This document shows, piece after piece, positions 11,897 through 23,700 of a DNA stretch of 64,000 bases (the first letter of the stretch is position 1; each line of letters begins with the position of its first letter). The position numbers and the translations under genes are program-made. This DNA comes from Cyclina sinensis (taxonomy: Eukaryota; Mollusca; Bivalvia; Venerida; Veneridae): the NCBI GenBank assembly GCA_012932295.1, contig JAAONU010000003.1:26274361-26338360 (forward strand). The letters are read 5' to 3'. Under the pieces are notes generated by a model. The model saw only the letters and a list, made by a program, of their open reading frames with translations. It was not told the origin of the DNA and ran no database searches.

Positions 11897-12912
11897 TTTT
11901 AGCTCATCTGAGCCTTTGGCTCAAGGTGAGTTATTGTGACCGGACTTTGTCCGTCGTCCGTCGTCTGTCAACAATTTCATTTAAACGACATCTCCTCTGA
12001 AACCTCTGGGCCATAATGGATGAAACTTACCTGGGATGTTCCTTGCATGAAGCTCTACCAAAGTTGTTCAAAAAATTCAATTCCATCAAGAACTTTGGTT
12101 GCTATGGCAACTTAAAGGAAAAAATGAAAATCTTCTTGTCTGAAACCACAAGGCCCTGAACCTTAAGATTTGTTATGTAGCATTGTCTAGTGGACCTTTA
12201 TCAAGTTTGTTCAAATTATGCCCCTGGAGTCAAATTTGGCCCCACCCCGGGGGTCAATTGATTTTACATAGGCTTATATAGTGAAATTTTAAAAATCTTC
12301 TTGTCTGAAACCACAAGGCCCTGAGCCTTAAGATTTGGTATGGGACATTGTCTAGTGAACCTCTACCAAGTTTGTTCAAATTATGCCCCTAGGGTCAAAA
12401 TTGGCCACGCCCCGGGGTCAACTGATTTAACATAGTGAAACTTTAAAAATCTTCTTGTCTGAAACCACAAGGCCCTGAGCCTTAAGATTTGGTATGTAGC
12501 AATGTCGTGTGGACTTCTACCAAGTTTGTTCAAATCAAGCCCCTGGAGTCAAATTTGGCCCCTACCCGGGGGTCAATTGATTTTACATAGGCTTATATAG
12601 TAAAACTTTAAAAATATTCTTGTCTGAAACCACAAGGCCCCGAGATCTAAGATTTGGTATGTAGCATTGTCTTGTGGACCTCTACTAAGTTTGTTCAAAT
12701 TATGCCCCTGGGGTCAAATTTGGCCCTGCCCCGGGGATCAACTTATTTAACGTAGAGAATCTTTTGAAAATCTTCTTGTTTGCATAAATATGAGATCTTT
12801 AAATATCTTCAGTTAGAAAATGTAATGTTGCATCTGATGTTTGCTTAACGGTAGACCCTCAGGCAAAGTACTCAGGTGAGCGATCAAGGGCCATCATGGT
12901 CCTCTTGTTTTA
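11897..12912. mobile_element. Pearl/HINE-like element with a 154-165 bp tandem core
   Basis: Begins 'tttagctcatctgagcc..tggctcaaggtgag', has a 'ttgtccgtcgtccgtcg' block, then four diverged core units keyed by 'tcttcttgtctgaaaccacaa' at 12131, 12296, 12450 and about 12615 (spacings 165, 154, 165). It ends in a hairpin (agggccat.c.atggtcct) followed by 'cttgttt'. A diverged relative lies at 55080-55900. The architecture matches bivalve tandem-cored non-autonomous elements; the family name is my inference. Confidence 0.7.
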
Positions 12913-12956
12913 TGTAGAGACCTCGGTTAATCTACCCCTTTTATTTCCATTCAGTT

Positions 12957-13303
12957 ACATGAAAACGAAAATGCCGCTGTCGGATATATATACCTTCGTT
13001 TCAAACAGATGCGAAGTGGAAAAGCGACTGGAAAAAACAAATCAACAGGCCTGGAGAAACATGACCACGACTGACAAAAGAGAGCCGAGGTCAAGCGTAC
13101 AGCCCTCTATCACTTCATGGAGAAAGAACTCCAAACACACATCTACGACCAAGTCTAGATTGTCAAGGATGCCAACTCAGTCATCCAAGTCAGAACAGAT
13201 ACTTTCTCTAATCAGATCTACCGATTTTGTTCAATATAGAGGCCTCGTTTTATCTTCACCTTATTATTATTTTCATTCGCTAAACGTACGAAGAAAACTA
13301 TAA
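12957..13303 (+). other. Unrecognised open frame after an acceptor-like site
   Basis: A strong acceptor-like tract (ttttatttccattcag, AG at about 12953) is followed by a GC-richer stretch open in the plus frame to the stop at 13303. The predicted product is Ser/Thr/Lys/Arg-rich (SVQPSITSWRKNSKH-like) with no known domain. A second frame of the same stretch is also partly open. It could be a terminal exon of an unseen gene or a decayed retro-copy; support is weak. Confidence 0.2.
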
Positions 13304-14555
13304 AAACGTTCCACTAGTCTGATAGTGTGGCATATTTTCGGTGTATATTGTTGCTATTAAATTTGATATTATTTCTAATTTGACGCCAATTTGCATAAAT
13401 TTTCAACGCATCAATTCTAAACATGGTTTTAACTTAGTAATGAAAATCCAATAAACTTACTGATATTTTATTATAAAACCAAACTGCAATTCATATTTAC
13501 AAGTTTTTTCTTTTTAAGTTGTTCATTACACAATGCAGTATGTGAAAAAGCAATGTCATACGGTTATGTGAAACGAAGGCGAATGTATGAAAATGTTATT
13601 ATGTTTTGTGGATACGTGTCCCTATTTAAGGCTCACCTTAATACAAAAATTGCACGTTGTGCATCGTCCGACATGAATATGCTATTATTTTTTAATGTTT
13701 TGTTTTGCTTTTATCATTGCTTTTATCATTTTATTATTAAAGAATTTGGACAAGATAAAACGTTTTGCCATTACATTTCAAAATTGTTCTTGATTTATTA
13801 AAGATATGACCAATTTACTTCATTCATTTTGATTTATTTTGATTAAATTTTTGAAACAGTAATGAAACTTCCTCAACATTTTGTAAAAATTAATTTTAAA
13901 AAAAAAAATCTTAATTTTATTTCATTTTTTGTTAGTTTAAAACTTGATTTCTATGAGTCATATTTTTGTGAGGGATTCAGGGAACCGTTTTTATAATAGT
14001 TTGTACTTTGTAAAGTTCCGTAGAAATATTAAATAACAGAAGGACAATAATTGAAATAAAATAATGAGCGGTCACAAATAAAAGAAATGATGATTTGCTC
14101 TTTTTTCACAAATTGCAAGTAAAGAAGACTGCAACTTTGAACGGACTTGTTCGAATCCGATCTCAGATCAGAACCTCACACCAAAATGTAAGACAGGGAA
14201 GCGACGAGTGCACGGACGAATGAATAGATAGAAAAGTATAGGTAAAGGAATGATAAAAGAATGTTTGCTAGTTATCTTTTAGTTTCAAATTTAGTCTTAT
14301 TTTCTTTTTTAATATCAGACTAGCCTTAAACAGCAAAGATTTGAGTTGCATTAAAATTCTTTTCAAAAAGTCGTGTGAATGAACTGTATAGTGTGAAATT
14401 TTGTCACGCGTTAACCTGATGACAATAAAATGAAAATTTACTAAGTAAAATGTAGTCTATAAATTCTATAAGACACATAAACTTATACTACCTTAAGATA
14501 TTACTGCAATTTATGAAACAACGACAAAAAAATAAAACAAAACAATGCTACGGAA
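13304..14555. other. Intergenic, AT-rich, nothing recognised
   Basis: Very AT-rich sequence with no supported coding region or repeat that I could pair elsewhere in the window. Confidence 0.35.
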
Positions 14556-14839
14556 CCCGTTCGTACGGACACCCGTTCGGACCACGTAAGATATCGCCTG
14601 TTTGATGGCGAAATTTAAAAACCTCGCGAGGATATACAGCTGAAATTTGACATTTAAATTTTTGCAAGTGTCACTTAAATCCTAGCGAGACTCAATATAA
14701 AATATTGCATGCTCGTAAGGAAATACAGGCGAAAATGTACCAATCGCCCTTTTTCACAGGCGACAAATTAACTTAAATTGTCGCATGTAAAAGGTTGCTA
14801 ACATCTTTAGAATTATTTTATGACTGTAATATATATCTC
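14556..14839. other. CpG-bearing stretch of unknown nature
   Basis: Contains a 'cgttcgtacggacacccgttcggacc' repeat-like start, a 10-bp palindrome CCTCGCGAGG (14622-14631) and several 'ggcga' phrases (atcgcctg, atggcgaaa, aggcgaaaa, atcgccc, aggcgac). It is more CpG-rich than its surroundings and probably part of a decayed element joined to the next feature. Confidence 0.3.
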
Positions 14840-15091
14840 GTTCTAGTTAACGAGCCAGCACGACAGAACGACAAGTTGAGGGCGCCAACACGACATTTAG
14901 GGTCGCCGGATCGACAAATGCAAGTGTTTGCAGCTATGGAAATGGTGAGTTGGCGGTTTAAAAATATCGTATTGGCGAGGCAACAATACGGCAAATACGG
15001 AAAAACGACAAATGAACGTACAAATACGACAAACGCTCCATGTTTCGTACTGTCATGTTGTCGTGTTCACTCCCTCCCCCCCCCCCCCCCA
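14840..15091. repeat. ACGACA-rich element with inverted ends and a C15 run
   Basis: Many copies of 'acgaca' on one side (agcacgacagaacgacaag, aacacgacatt, ggatcgacaaat, aatacgacaaac) and the inverse TGTCGTGTT at about 15058-15066. AACACGACA near 14887 and TGTCGTGTT form a 9-bp inverted pair about 170 bp apart. A run of 15 C follows (15076-15090). A candidate miniature inverted-repeat element. Confidence 0.4.
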
Positions 15092-15199
15092 TACACGAAA
15101 ATGGCAAAATTCAGCCACTATAGATATGACCCGTGCTTTGACATTATCAACATAGTTCTAGATAGTGTAAGGCGAATTAACACAAATATATGCATGTAA

Positions 15200-15825
15200 A
15201 AGCTTAAAGGTATGTGTGCTCCTCAGAAAACAATCAATGCTGAAGCTTTAGGAGACTGTGGAAAGTTTCCTGTATTCATATCATCTACCGAGCGTGTAGT
15301 CAAGTATTGGTTATGAGTAATAAAAATGTGCCAAGATAGAAAATTATATCAAGGGAAACTTGCACGTGTAAATTATGTAATGCGGACGTAGAAAATGAAG
15401 AACATTTGGTGTTAAAATGTCGTTTTTACATCCACTTAAGAGAAAACTATATATTCCTTGAAAATTTTGTTTAGATGTCACCGTTCATACGTTCAATATA
15501 ATGATGAGTTCACCTAATGAAAATACGTAAATGTTTTAGCTAGGTATGTCTGGTATGTTTTTAAACTTAGAAAAGATTTACTATGTACTACTAGTATGTA
15601 AAACAAATAGAGAATATTATAATTGTATTTTGAATGACAGAATTACGGTTGGTGTATTATTATTTGTATAGCAATGTCTATAAAAAATTCACAGCAAGCA
15701 TTCTTTCGAATGTATAAATGTGATGATGCATTGTACACCCAACTACATGTATTTTAATTGATTTTTTATGTGCAAACATTGTCATTGGCCGATGGTCTCT
15801 TTCAATTAAATAAAGGAATAAGGAA
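15200..15825 (+). mobile_element. CR1-like LINE 3' remnant (RT C-terminus)
   Basis: Broken translation shows the conserved end of a non-LTR retrotransposon polyprotein: an AEALGDCGKFP-like block (the usual GELGRFP), then VVKYW, then CKLCNADVENEEHLVLKCRF, which is the C-x2-C...H-x4-C zinc-knuckle motif. Stops and frameshifts are present. It ends with an AATAAAGGAATAAGG tail near 15820. Dead copy. Confidence 0.65.
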
Positions 15826-16736
15826 TAGTAGACATATTTCATTTAGCAGATATGCTTTAAAAACATTTTTAAAAAGCATCGCATTGATAGATATAAATAT
15901 ATATTTGATTTTAACTGCACTGCAGGCGTTTTACTAGACAGATCACCACGTCCCCATGTTTCCTCTTTCATACGTAATACTTAGTGCCACTTTTTTGCCC
16001 CCAATATGCATCTTAATTTGAATAATTTAGATTTTGTTGTCGGATTTTTCTCTATTCGAGGCATAGGTCATGTTAGTTTAACCTTACGTTAAAAGTATTA
16101 AACATGAGACCTAGTTGTGTGAGTTAGCTTTAAGATCATTCTAACTCTTCGTGTTTATATCACAAGTGTAAGAAAAACTTCCTAATTGTTTCGATAACGA
16201 AAATAAAACAAACTTATGCAACATGTTTTGAAAATGTTAAATGTTACTGCTTAATCAAAACTAAGGCTTTGAATGATAAGAATTTATATCCAGTTCCTGT
16301 AATCTGGTTCGAACTTTAATGCTAGCTATTACCGGATTTCTTTTCTAATATCTTGACACGGTCTTGAACGTTGGTTTCGGTGGTAGATATGCATAAATCA
16401 TAATTGATTGTTTTTTGTGGGGCTTTTGTTGTTGTTGTTGTTGTTATATATAGATATTCAATCGTAAAGAAAGTCGGTGATATGACAGCCTTTTTCCACA
16501 CGTAATTACAATATATCTTTCTTAAAACATCGCAATATAAAACATGCTTTTCTATTTAGAGTAGATAAATAAGCAAGCTGCTTAGATTGCTTGTAAACAT
16601 TATGACAAAAAGTGAAAGAAATATTAACATAATTATGTTTTCATTTCAAGACAAAAATGAACAAACTTTTAAAACCTGGAAAAAATCCAGCTAAAGTAAA
16701 AACGGGAGAGTGGTATGAGGAGAATTGAAGTATAAA
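15826..16736. other. Intergenic, nothing recognised
   Basis: AT-rich, with a (TTG)n microsatellite at about 16427-16446. No coding support. Confidence 0.35.
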
Positions 16737-16760
16737 GTAAGTAAGTAAGTAAGTAAGTAA
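16737..16760. repeat. (GTAA)6 microsatellite
   Basis: Six uninterrupted GTAA units. Confidence 0.9.
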
Positions 16761-16824
16761 TTAAATTGTTGATTAACGTGGCATGTGTCACACAACATAT
16801 GGTGATTACATATTTTTTTAACAC

Positions 16825-17810
16825 AGAACAGAAAAGAACAATAATTTATTGAGTTTTGAGCATGAAGCTCTTCATTTAAAACAATTTACACAATCAAGGT
16901 CAATAACTTTACATATATCAAATAAAGTATATTAAGTATAAAGAACAATGCCAATCATATGTACATGTATATGTTAAAGGCATATATACATGGTTAACAT
17001 GTATGTATGGATTCTTTTCAATATTCAATACATAAATATCAAACTCAGCCATTTTTGCGTATAATCATCGAACAATCTATATAACAAGCTAACTTATTTA
17101 AAATGTTACAATCCGTGGATGTCTGCAGTTGAGTCAGCTTATTTTGGTCTCTTGAAGAAACACCCGTCAGTATAATGTTTTCTTATGCTGTTGTATCTGT
17201 CACATATCAATATCAGATGGTATTCGTCCTCGATATCTATATTTTGACATACTTCACTTAGTCTTTCATTTCTGTCTATTCTATTTTGTCCGTATCTCCC
17301 ACTTTCTATTCTCAATTTATGAGCATAAATTCTAAATTTAGTCAAAATTCTTCCCTACCTTTTATTTCTTATCATGTTCAAAAAAAAGTTCACATTGGAA
17401 ATTCAATATACATATATACCATCATTACTTCTCAATTCAATCTTCCACCATAGTACTGATTTTCCCAGGTATTTGCAAAACCACTTTGACACAATAAAGT
17501 TTTCACGTCTGACGCCCACTACATCTTTCCATTGTTTAAGTCATCCATAAGAAACAAATACATTTTACTGTTACACAATTACTAGAATGTGTAATCAGTT
17601 TGTCAAGTTTAACATATCTAGTGATATATAAAAGGAAACGGCCAAATTCTCTGTGCACTCCAGCATTGCTTGAGGAAACTTTTATTTTTGCAAAACTTTA
17701 AATGGATTCCCTCCATCTCTTTATTACGGGTACAACCCCAAACTAAATATAGAAGTAACAAATTAATCAAATAAGCCACGCAATGTCTTTGGTATGAAAT
17801 CAAATTATTT
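16825..17810 (-). mobile_element. CR1-like LINE 3' remnant, minus strand
   Basis: Minus-strand translation in several broken frames shows, in order, an IHLKFCKN block, WFCKYLGKSVLWW, and a TKFRIYAHKLRIESGRYG-to-EDEYHLILICDRY segment. The last is the typical LINE RT C-terminus with a decayed Cys/His knuckle. The 3' end at about 16825 carries TTCTTTTCTGTTCTG, as molluscan LINE ends often do. It is in the opposite orientation to the 15200-15825 remnant and is not functional. Confidence 0.65.
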
Positions 17811-20640
17811 TTGTATTGTAAATTTTATACTAAAGCGCGTTCCTTTAGACACTGTCAAAGCATTTTTTTTCATATCTTTATATGATTCATATCTTTAGAA
17901 GAATGCACAGTAAAGACGTTTGCCATTATTTAACATATGCTGTATTAAACTATGTAAACAGAATATAGCATCTGTGGTTGATGTCCCATGTTTTTTTTAA
18001 ACCAAACTGGGAATACGATATGACATTACATTTGTCACCCCGTACTATATTTTAACATGCACTGAATATATTACAAAAAAAATGAAATTTATGCACAATT
18101 AGAACAGCCGGTCCAATGGGCTTTTATGTCTCCAATGCATATTTTCAGATTTTTATATCATGTCAGGAGTGAGATGTAAGATACATAAAACTATGAGAAA
18201 ATATACATAAAGATGAAAAAATCGAGACATAAATAACGTTTTTAACATGGGAAGACAATATTTCAGTTTCGGTATCAAATCATCATGAACAAGAAAAACG
18301 TTAAAAAAATCGTTTACAAAGATTATTCAAGGAAGTTGAGTTCGAGTTGTCTACGTCTTATGAAATACACTTGAACAAGATATTTGACATGCTTAACAGA
18401 TTAAACTGACGATCTCAAAAGTGGTTTGTAAACATACTGCTATATATAAAGTATGGTGTATTAGAAAATATGTTTTATGTTCTTTTAGGTTTGATCTGAT
18501 GCAGAAAGTTAACACCGGTCCAACCCCTTCAGCTATTATTCAGTCAGTGAAATCATAATAATAGTCAAAGGCTTTATTTTAGGTCTTTGCAACAGTTGAA
18601 GTGTTCAGGATATAATTTACATACATTTACTCTTATCATTGACATAGTGAACTTTGGGGTCATATTATGACAAACTAGGGTTACATGATGACATCTGGCT
18701 TAATATTCTATGAAATCTATGACCATAACAAAAGTATGGCTAGAAAACAAGGGTTTATTTTTATATTTTCAGCTTAACGTTCATAATTTTATAAAGTGAT
18801 GAAAGTAATGATATACAATGTTCTTTACTCGCAGCAGCGTTACAAGTGGGAAAATTGTAACAAAGAGCCATTCATTTGTGACAAATACTTGGGTAAACTA
18901 TCTTAATAAGATGCAACAGTCGTAAATACTGAAGAAAAAAGAAGGAAAGTGTCGCATTTCATCGTACTTTTACCTTTTACATGTGCCTACTCTCTTTTCC
19001 AAGCGAGACAAATCGTGCGTTTATATCAAGCATATGGTCTGAAGAGTTATCCTTCTTGAACCCCAACAATGATTTTAGCATAAATTCAAAGTACTTTGTA
19101 TAGCTCGCTTGTGTTATAAAGTACTTTAAATATTCTAGAGCCAGAGAAAAAGTCACGAAAATTTTTTCCTTAGTTATAAGTTGCCATAGCTATCTGACTA
19201 ATTGAAAATGGAAAGCTTGTTCTTTTTTTTATACTGAAGCATAAATTGAAATCAAACGTTAAAGAATTAGTTATACACAAATAAAATACTGCCAATAATA
19301 ATTTTCTTTCTACTGACACAAAATCTCAACAAAACGTTTGTCACCGCCTCTGCGGCATCTAGTTACAGGTTTTGTAATATTTTGAATTTAGTTTTGGTCA
19401 AACGTAATATATTAAAGTAATATAGTGTCTATATAATTAGCGAGACACCGCGCAAGGGTGATTCTGCCATAGTTTCCGGTGCTTGTATTAATATTCTACC
19501 AAAAAAGGACGCGTGCCCCGATGCGTCTCCGGGATTCATGTTCTGGTCCATACAGAAGTCCAGGTATCATTCCCGTTTCAGGATATTGATAAATAGTATT
19601 TATTAAATAATCTGTGTTTATTACGGAATCACAGGACAGACTTTAGCACACCAAACACATAATTTTAACTATAATTTTAAATCAATCATACACAAGCATA
19701 AAATAAAAAAAATATTACCTATTACTGTAACTGACTCACGGTCATGAAAATTTAAGTTTGGTTCCTCACAGCAAATCAAATATGACTTTAACAAGCATCA
19801 AGAATTTCGAAACTTTGTTGTTGTTGTGTTGTTGTTGTTTTTTTTCAAACTTGGGCGCTGGCTTGACGATACCCTCATAAGCCTTGAAGCTTACGTGTAT
19901 ATGTCAATACCTACCTACCTATCTGCCAGTTATATCAAGCCATTTACATGGAACGTAGACATTTGCGCTGCAAGCCATGAGACTGTTAATAAAGAAAAGA
20001 GTTATAAGAAAGCTTAAAAGAAATACAATAAAATGCATATTGAGAGGGACCGGAGGTAGTGGGGAGGGGAAGAGGGTCCACTGTTCCAATGATAAATTGT
20101 CCTGGTAGCATAATGGATGGCTGTATCTAGCTTAATGTGATGATGAGGTTAAATATTTTTCTTTGGGGACAGTAACCTAATCATTAATTATCTTATATAT
20201 GAGAGAAAGCCTGCTATCGATACGTCTGAGATCAAGTCTGCGAAGGTTTAAGAACTGCAACACGTTTGTCACACTGGTCTTACGGGTGTAATCAGACTTG
20301 ATACAGCGGGATGCTTGACGTTGGACAGCTTCGTGACAGTGTATGAGGTGAACATATTTTTATGACCAATTTTTGGGATTTACATTGTTGAGAAAGAATC
20401 CAAGTTTCACTAACTCATTCTCAGTTAATACGGCTGATACAATGGAACTCTGTTCAACGTCTCAATCGAAAGTGGTACGTATAAATCATGAAACGCACCT
20501 ATTATTTAGTGGCTATATACCTTTTGGTGAATAATGAATGTAACAGAATATCGATTTTACGTTAACACCGGTTCAAACAGTTGCGCCGAAGATTTTAAGT
20601 CTTTTGCATAAAACTAAATTTCTGCAAACATTGTTTGTAT
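17811..20640. other. Intergenic, nothing recognised
   Basis: AT-rich, no gene recognised. A 'gttaacaccggt' phrase at about 18514 recurs at 20563 and, with one change, at 57620, hinting at a short dispersed element. A (TTG)n run lies at about 19816-19838. Confidence 0.35.
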
Positions 20641-20775
20641 TGATTAGCTTTCGCTTTTTTACACAATTACTATCCTTGCATCAGTCTCTGTTCGTCCGAA
20701 TTTTAAATTCTCAAGGGTTCTACTTTCGGTTTGAAGCTAGTGGTTGACTCCGCCCATTTGCGTAACGCTGGAAAC
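20641..20775 (+). promoter_or_regulatory. LMNTD1: Probable promoter / 5' UTR of the LMNTD1-like gene
   Basis: Sequence immediately before the proposed start codon at 20776 is richer in CpG than its surroundings and contains a GC-box-like 'ctccgccca' (about 20748). No TATA box is obvious. The start context 'gaaacATGt' has A at -3. Placement depends on the exon-1 call being right. Confidence 0.35.
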
Positions 20776-20791
20776 ATGTCAACAAACACAG
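20776..20791 (+). CDS. LMNTD1: LMNTD1-like exon 1 (start codon)
   Basis: ATG plus four codons (MSTNT) and one base, followed by donor ACAG|GTAATA. It ends with G in phase 1, completing a Gly codon with GC at the start of exon 2. Chosen because phase and reading join cleanly to the basic exon 2. A short exon with a modest donor, so provisional. Confidence 0.5.
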
Positions 20792-23700
20792 GTAATACTA
20801 TCTGTTCTATTCAGCGCATGTCCCTTTGAATTGAATTATTTCCTGCTATGGTGATAGGCTTTGTGAGGTTTTTAAGATTCACGAGGATTGTTATTCATCT
20901 GTGTCTAATAAATCTGCCCTTAGGGTCACCTATTGTGTGATATTATTTGGAGTAAGTAGCCTGTTTGTATTGTTTTACTAGAGTCAATATAGACACCCAT
21001 TGCATGACTGGAGGAATTGGTAATATTGATAAGAGTATTGTTTATCACATGTGAATCGGCATTGTATGGAATTTTATTGGACTGTATGCATATTTAAATA
21101 TCTTCCACCAGCAGTAGAAGATTGTTTTTTATTACATGGCATTTATGTTAACTACCTCAGTATTTTGAAATTAACAGACAGAATTTAATATTTTGGTTGT
21201 CTTCAGAGAGGATGGGGATAGAAGGTGGAAATATTGAGAATGGGTTACATTGTGAAGAATTAATCATGTTAATTTAAGTTAATCTAATTATATTATTTTT
21301 TTGAAGAAATGTATACATGACTTATAAAAATTGAGTACATTAATTTAACTTTTAATATGTAAACATATAAAACAATTATCATTTAACTACCAGTTTTCAG
21401 TGTATTTTGATCTTTTTATCTTTTGATTGTATGAGGTGGGTGTCACATTAAACCTGTCACAGATTATGTCACTTGCAGTAGGAAGTCAAACTTGTACTGC
21501 AAAGAAAAGCCTGTATATTTATGTACCCATTTTGTCATGTATATAACTGATGTGAGTTATGAAATAAACTGATACTGATACTGCAGTACTTGCTGCTTTT
21601 CTTTTTATTGAATATGATTGCAATTAAAAAAACCTGGGTTAAAAGAAATATATTTGTATATTGTTATTACTGCCTGAATTCCATTTGGCATTCTCCTGTT
21701 TCATTCAGATGCCTACCAGAACTGGGAATGGTGTTGTAAGGCTAGTTTTACCGTTTTACATGTATTTACCAGTAACACATACATAACATGTGTTTCAAAT
21801 ACTACACATACTTAATTCACCTAATGCATTCCTGTTTGTTATTTGAAATAAAATGTTTCTATTTTGTAATAAATACACATGTGGAATGAAAAATCTATGT
21901 TACTTTGATGAATAAATCAATGCCCTAAACTTTAACATGTCAGTGATTCTAATTAATTGGTTTGTACCTAAGATTTCTTACAGCTCATTAGTATCAATTC
22001 TTGAAGAGTCTAAACCAACTAAGAATTTGATATGCCTGATAAGATCAGTTTTCTATACATGTAGTTTGTACTCAGTTGCAACTTTCAGAAACATCCTTGT
22101 GCTTTCATACATATCAGTGAGAAATATTCCTTGTTCAAACAGACTTACTGTTAAGATGAAAGTTACATATTAATTATTATTTGAACAAATCATCAGAATC
22201 TGGATCCTGTTGGACAGATTTCCTTGTCTAGGGCCATAAATTCTATGTGATCGAAGAATTTTTAAATACTTTGGCACTTTTGCTCACCTTACTGAGACAG
22301 CATGTTGTGTGCAAGACCCAGACTCTTAGCTCAATGGTCAAGGTCATAGTGACATGTTAATATTTTATTTTTTCCTGCATAATTACTCTTAAAGTTTAAA
22401 AGCCAAAGACTTTATATTTTGTCATTAGATAGATCTTGGTGAGGTGGAGTGCACTGTTCATTAGAACCATAACTCTGCCTCATTTATTTTTATAATTATT
22501 TCATTTATTGATTTTTTTCCAGAGCAAAACTCAAAAACTAGCACATAATTTTCTCTTTAGAAGGACCTTCTTGAAACTTACACAGTGAAAAGGAACATTA
22601 AGAAGAAGTGCACTGTACAAGTCACATAACTCTGCAAGGCTATTCCACATTTTTTTATCCTTTTGACACCCCGCAGGTTCAGCATGTTGCCTGTGGGCAT
22701 CTAGTTGTGTATTACACAATGAAAAATCTTTGCTGTTTTAGTATTTGAATTATGCCCTTTGTTGAAGAAGTGTGGGTATTTTTCCTTTCCTTATGTCTTT
22801 CAGTCCATTGGTAGACCAGGTGGTTTCCTATCAATAACTTCAGAACACTTAGTAAAAGAGCTTGTAGGTTGGGCATCTTGTGTAAATAAACCCTTACTTT
22901 TGGACCTTCTATGTCATGCAGTGGTCTATACTGCCCATTAACAAAATATAACATTATTGCCAATTTATGCAAATATTCACACCCATTCGTAGACAACTTT
23001 CTAAAAAGAAAATTTGCTGTTAATTTTCATTGATAACTTGAATATGTTCGAAGTTGTGACTGACTGTGGATATAAAAACACCTACTTTCGTTTTCTGTAA
23101 CCTCTCCACCATAGCTCAGATTTAGTCAGAAACTGCTAATTTGCATAATTTATTAAATTAGTTTTTTTAGAAACAAAAATGCATTTACATGTAAAGGACC
23201 TGATAAATTTAGTGTCGATAAGTATTCTCGACAGATCATTCTTCTTCCTTTGTAATTTTTACTGCTTTTACTCAGTCTTGTAAAGGTTTTGACAACAAAG
23301 CTTCTGAGTATATTTTAGTCTGTTTAAATTTTTGAATTAATTTACCTTTTAAATGATCTACTTTTTTGGTCTACTTCATGTTTTTAAAATTGATCAATTT
23401 GACATTGACAACTCCTTGTACGGATATTGGCAAAGTGCGTTCGGCATTTCTGAAGCAGTTTTAGACTAGGTGACCATAAAATATTGTTGATGATTTAATC
23501 CTGATGTTTCTCAAGCACATATCTTGCCATCCAGGAAAAATAACCATGCTGATAGGGAGCTGATAATGTTTTTAAGCATTCTAGAGTTTATTTGGTTTAT
23601 TTTTTATGATGATCATGGTTAGTATTAGAACTTTAAACTTTTTTAAACTTTTTTGGCAAGAAGCTGGGTCCTATTAAAGCAAGATTGTGAAGCATTGGCT

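Noticed and set aside
21560..21590. Polyadenylation site of a short transcript ('gaaataaactgatactg')
   Set aside because: The phrase looks like a retroelement 3' end, and no coding sequence precedes it.
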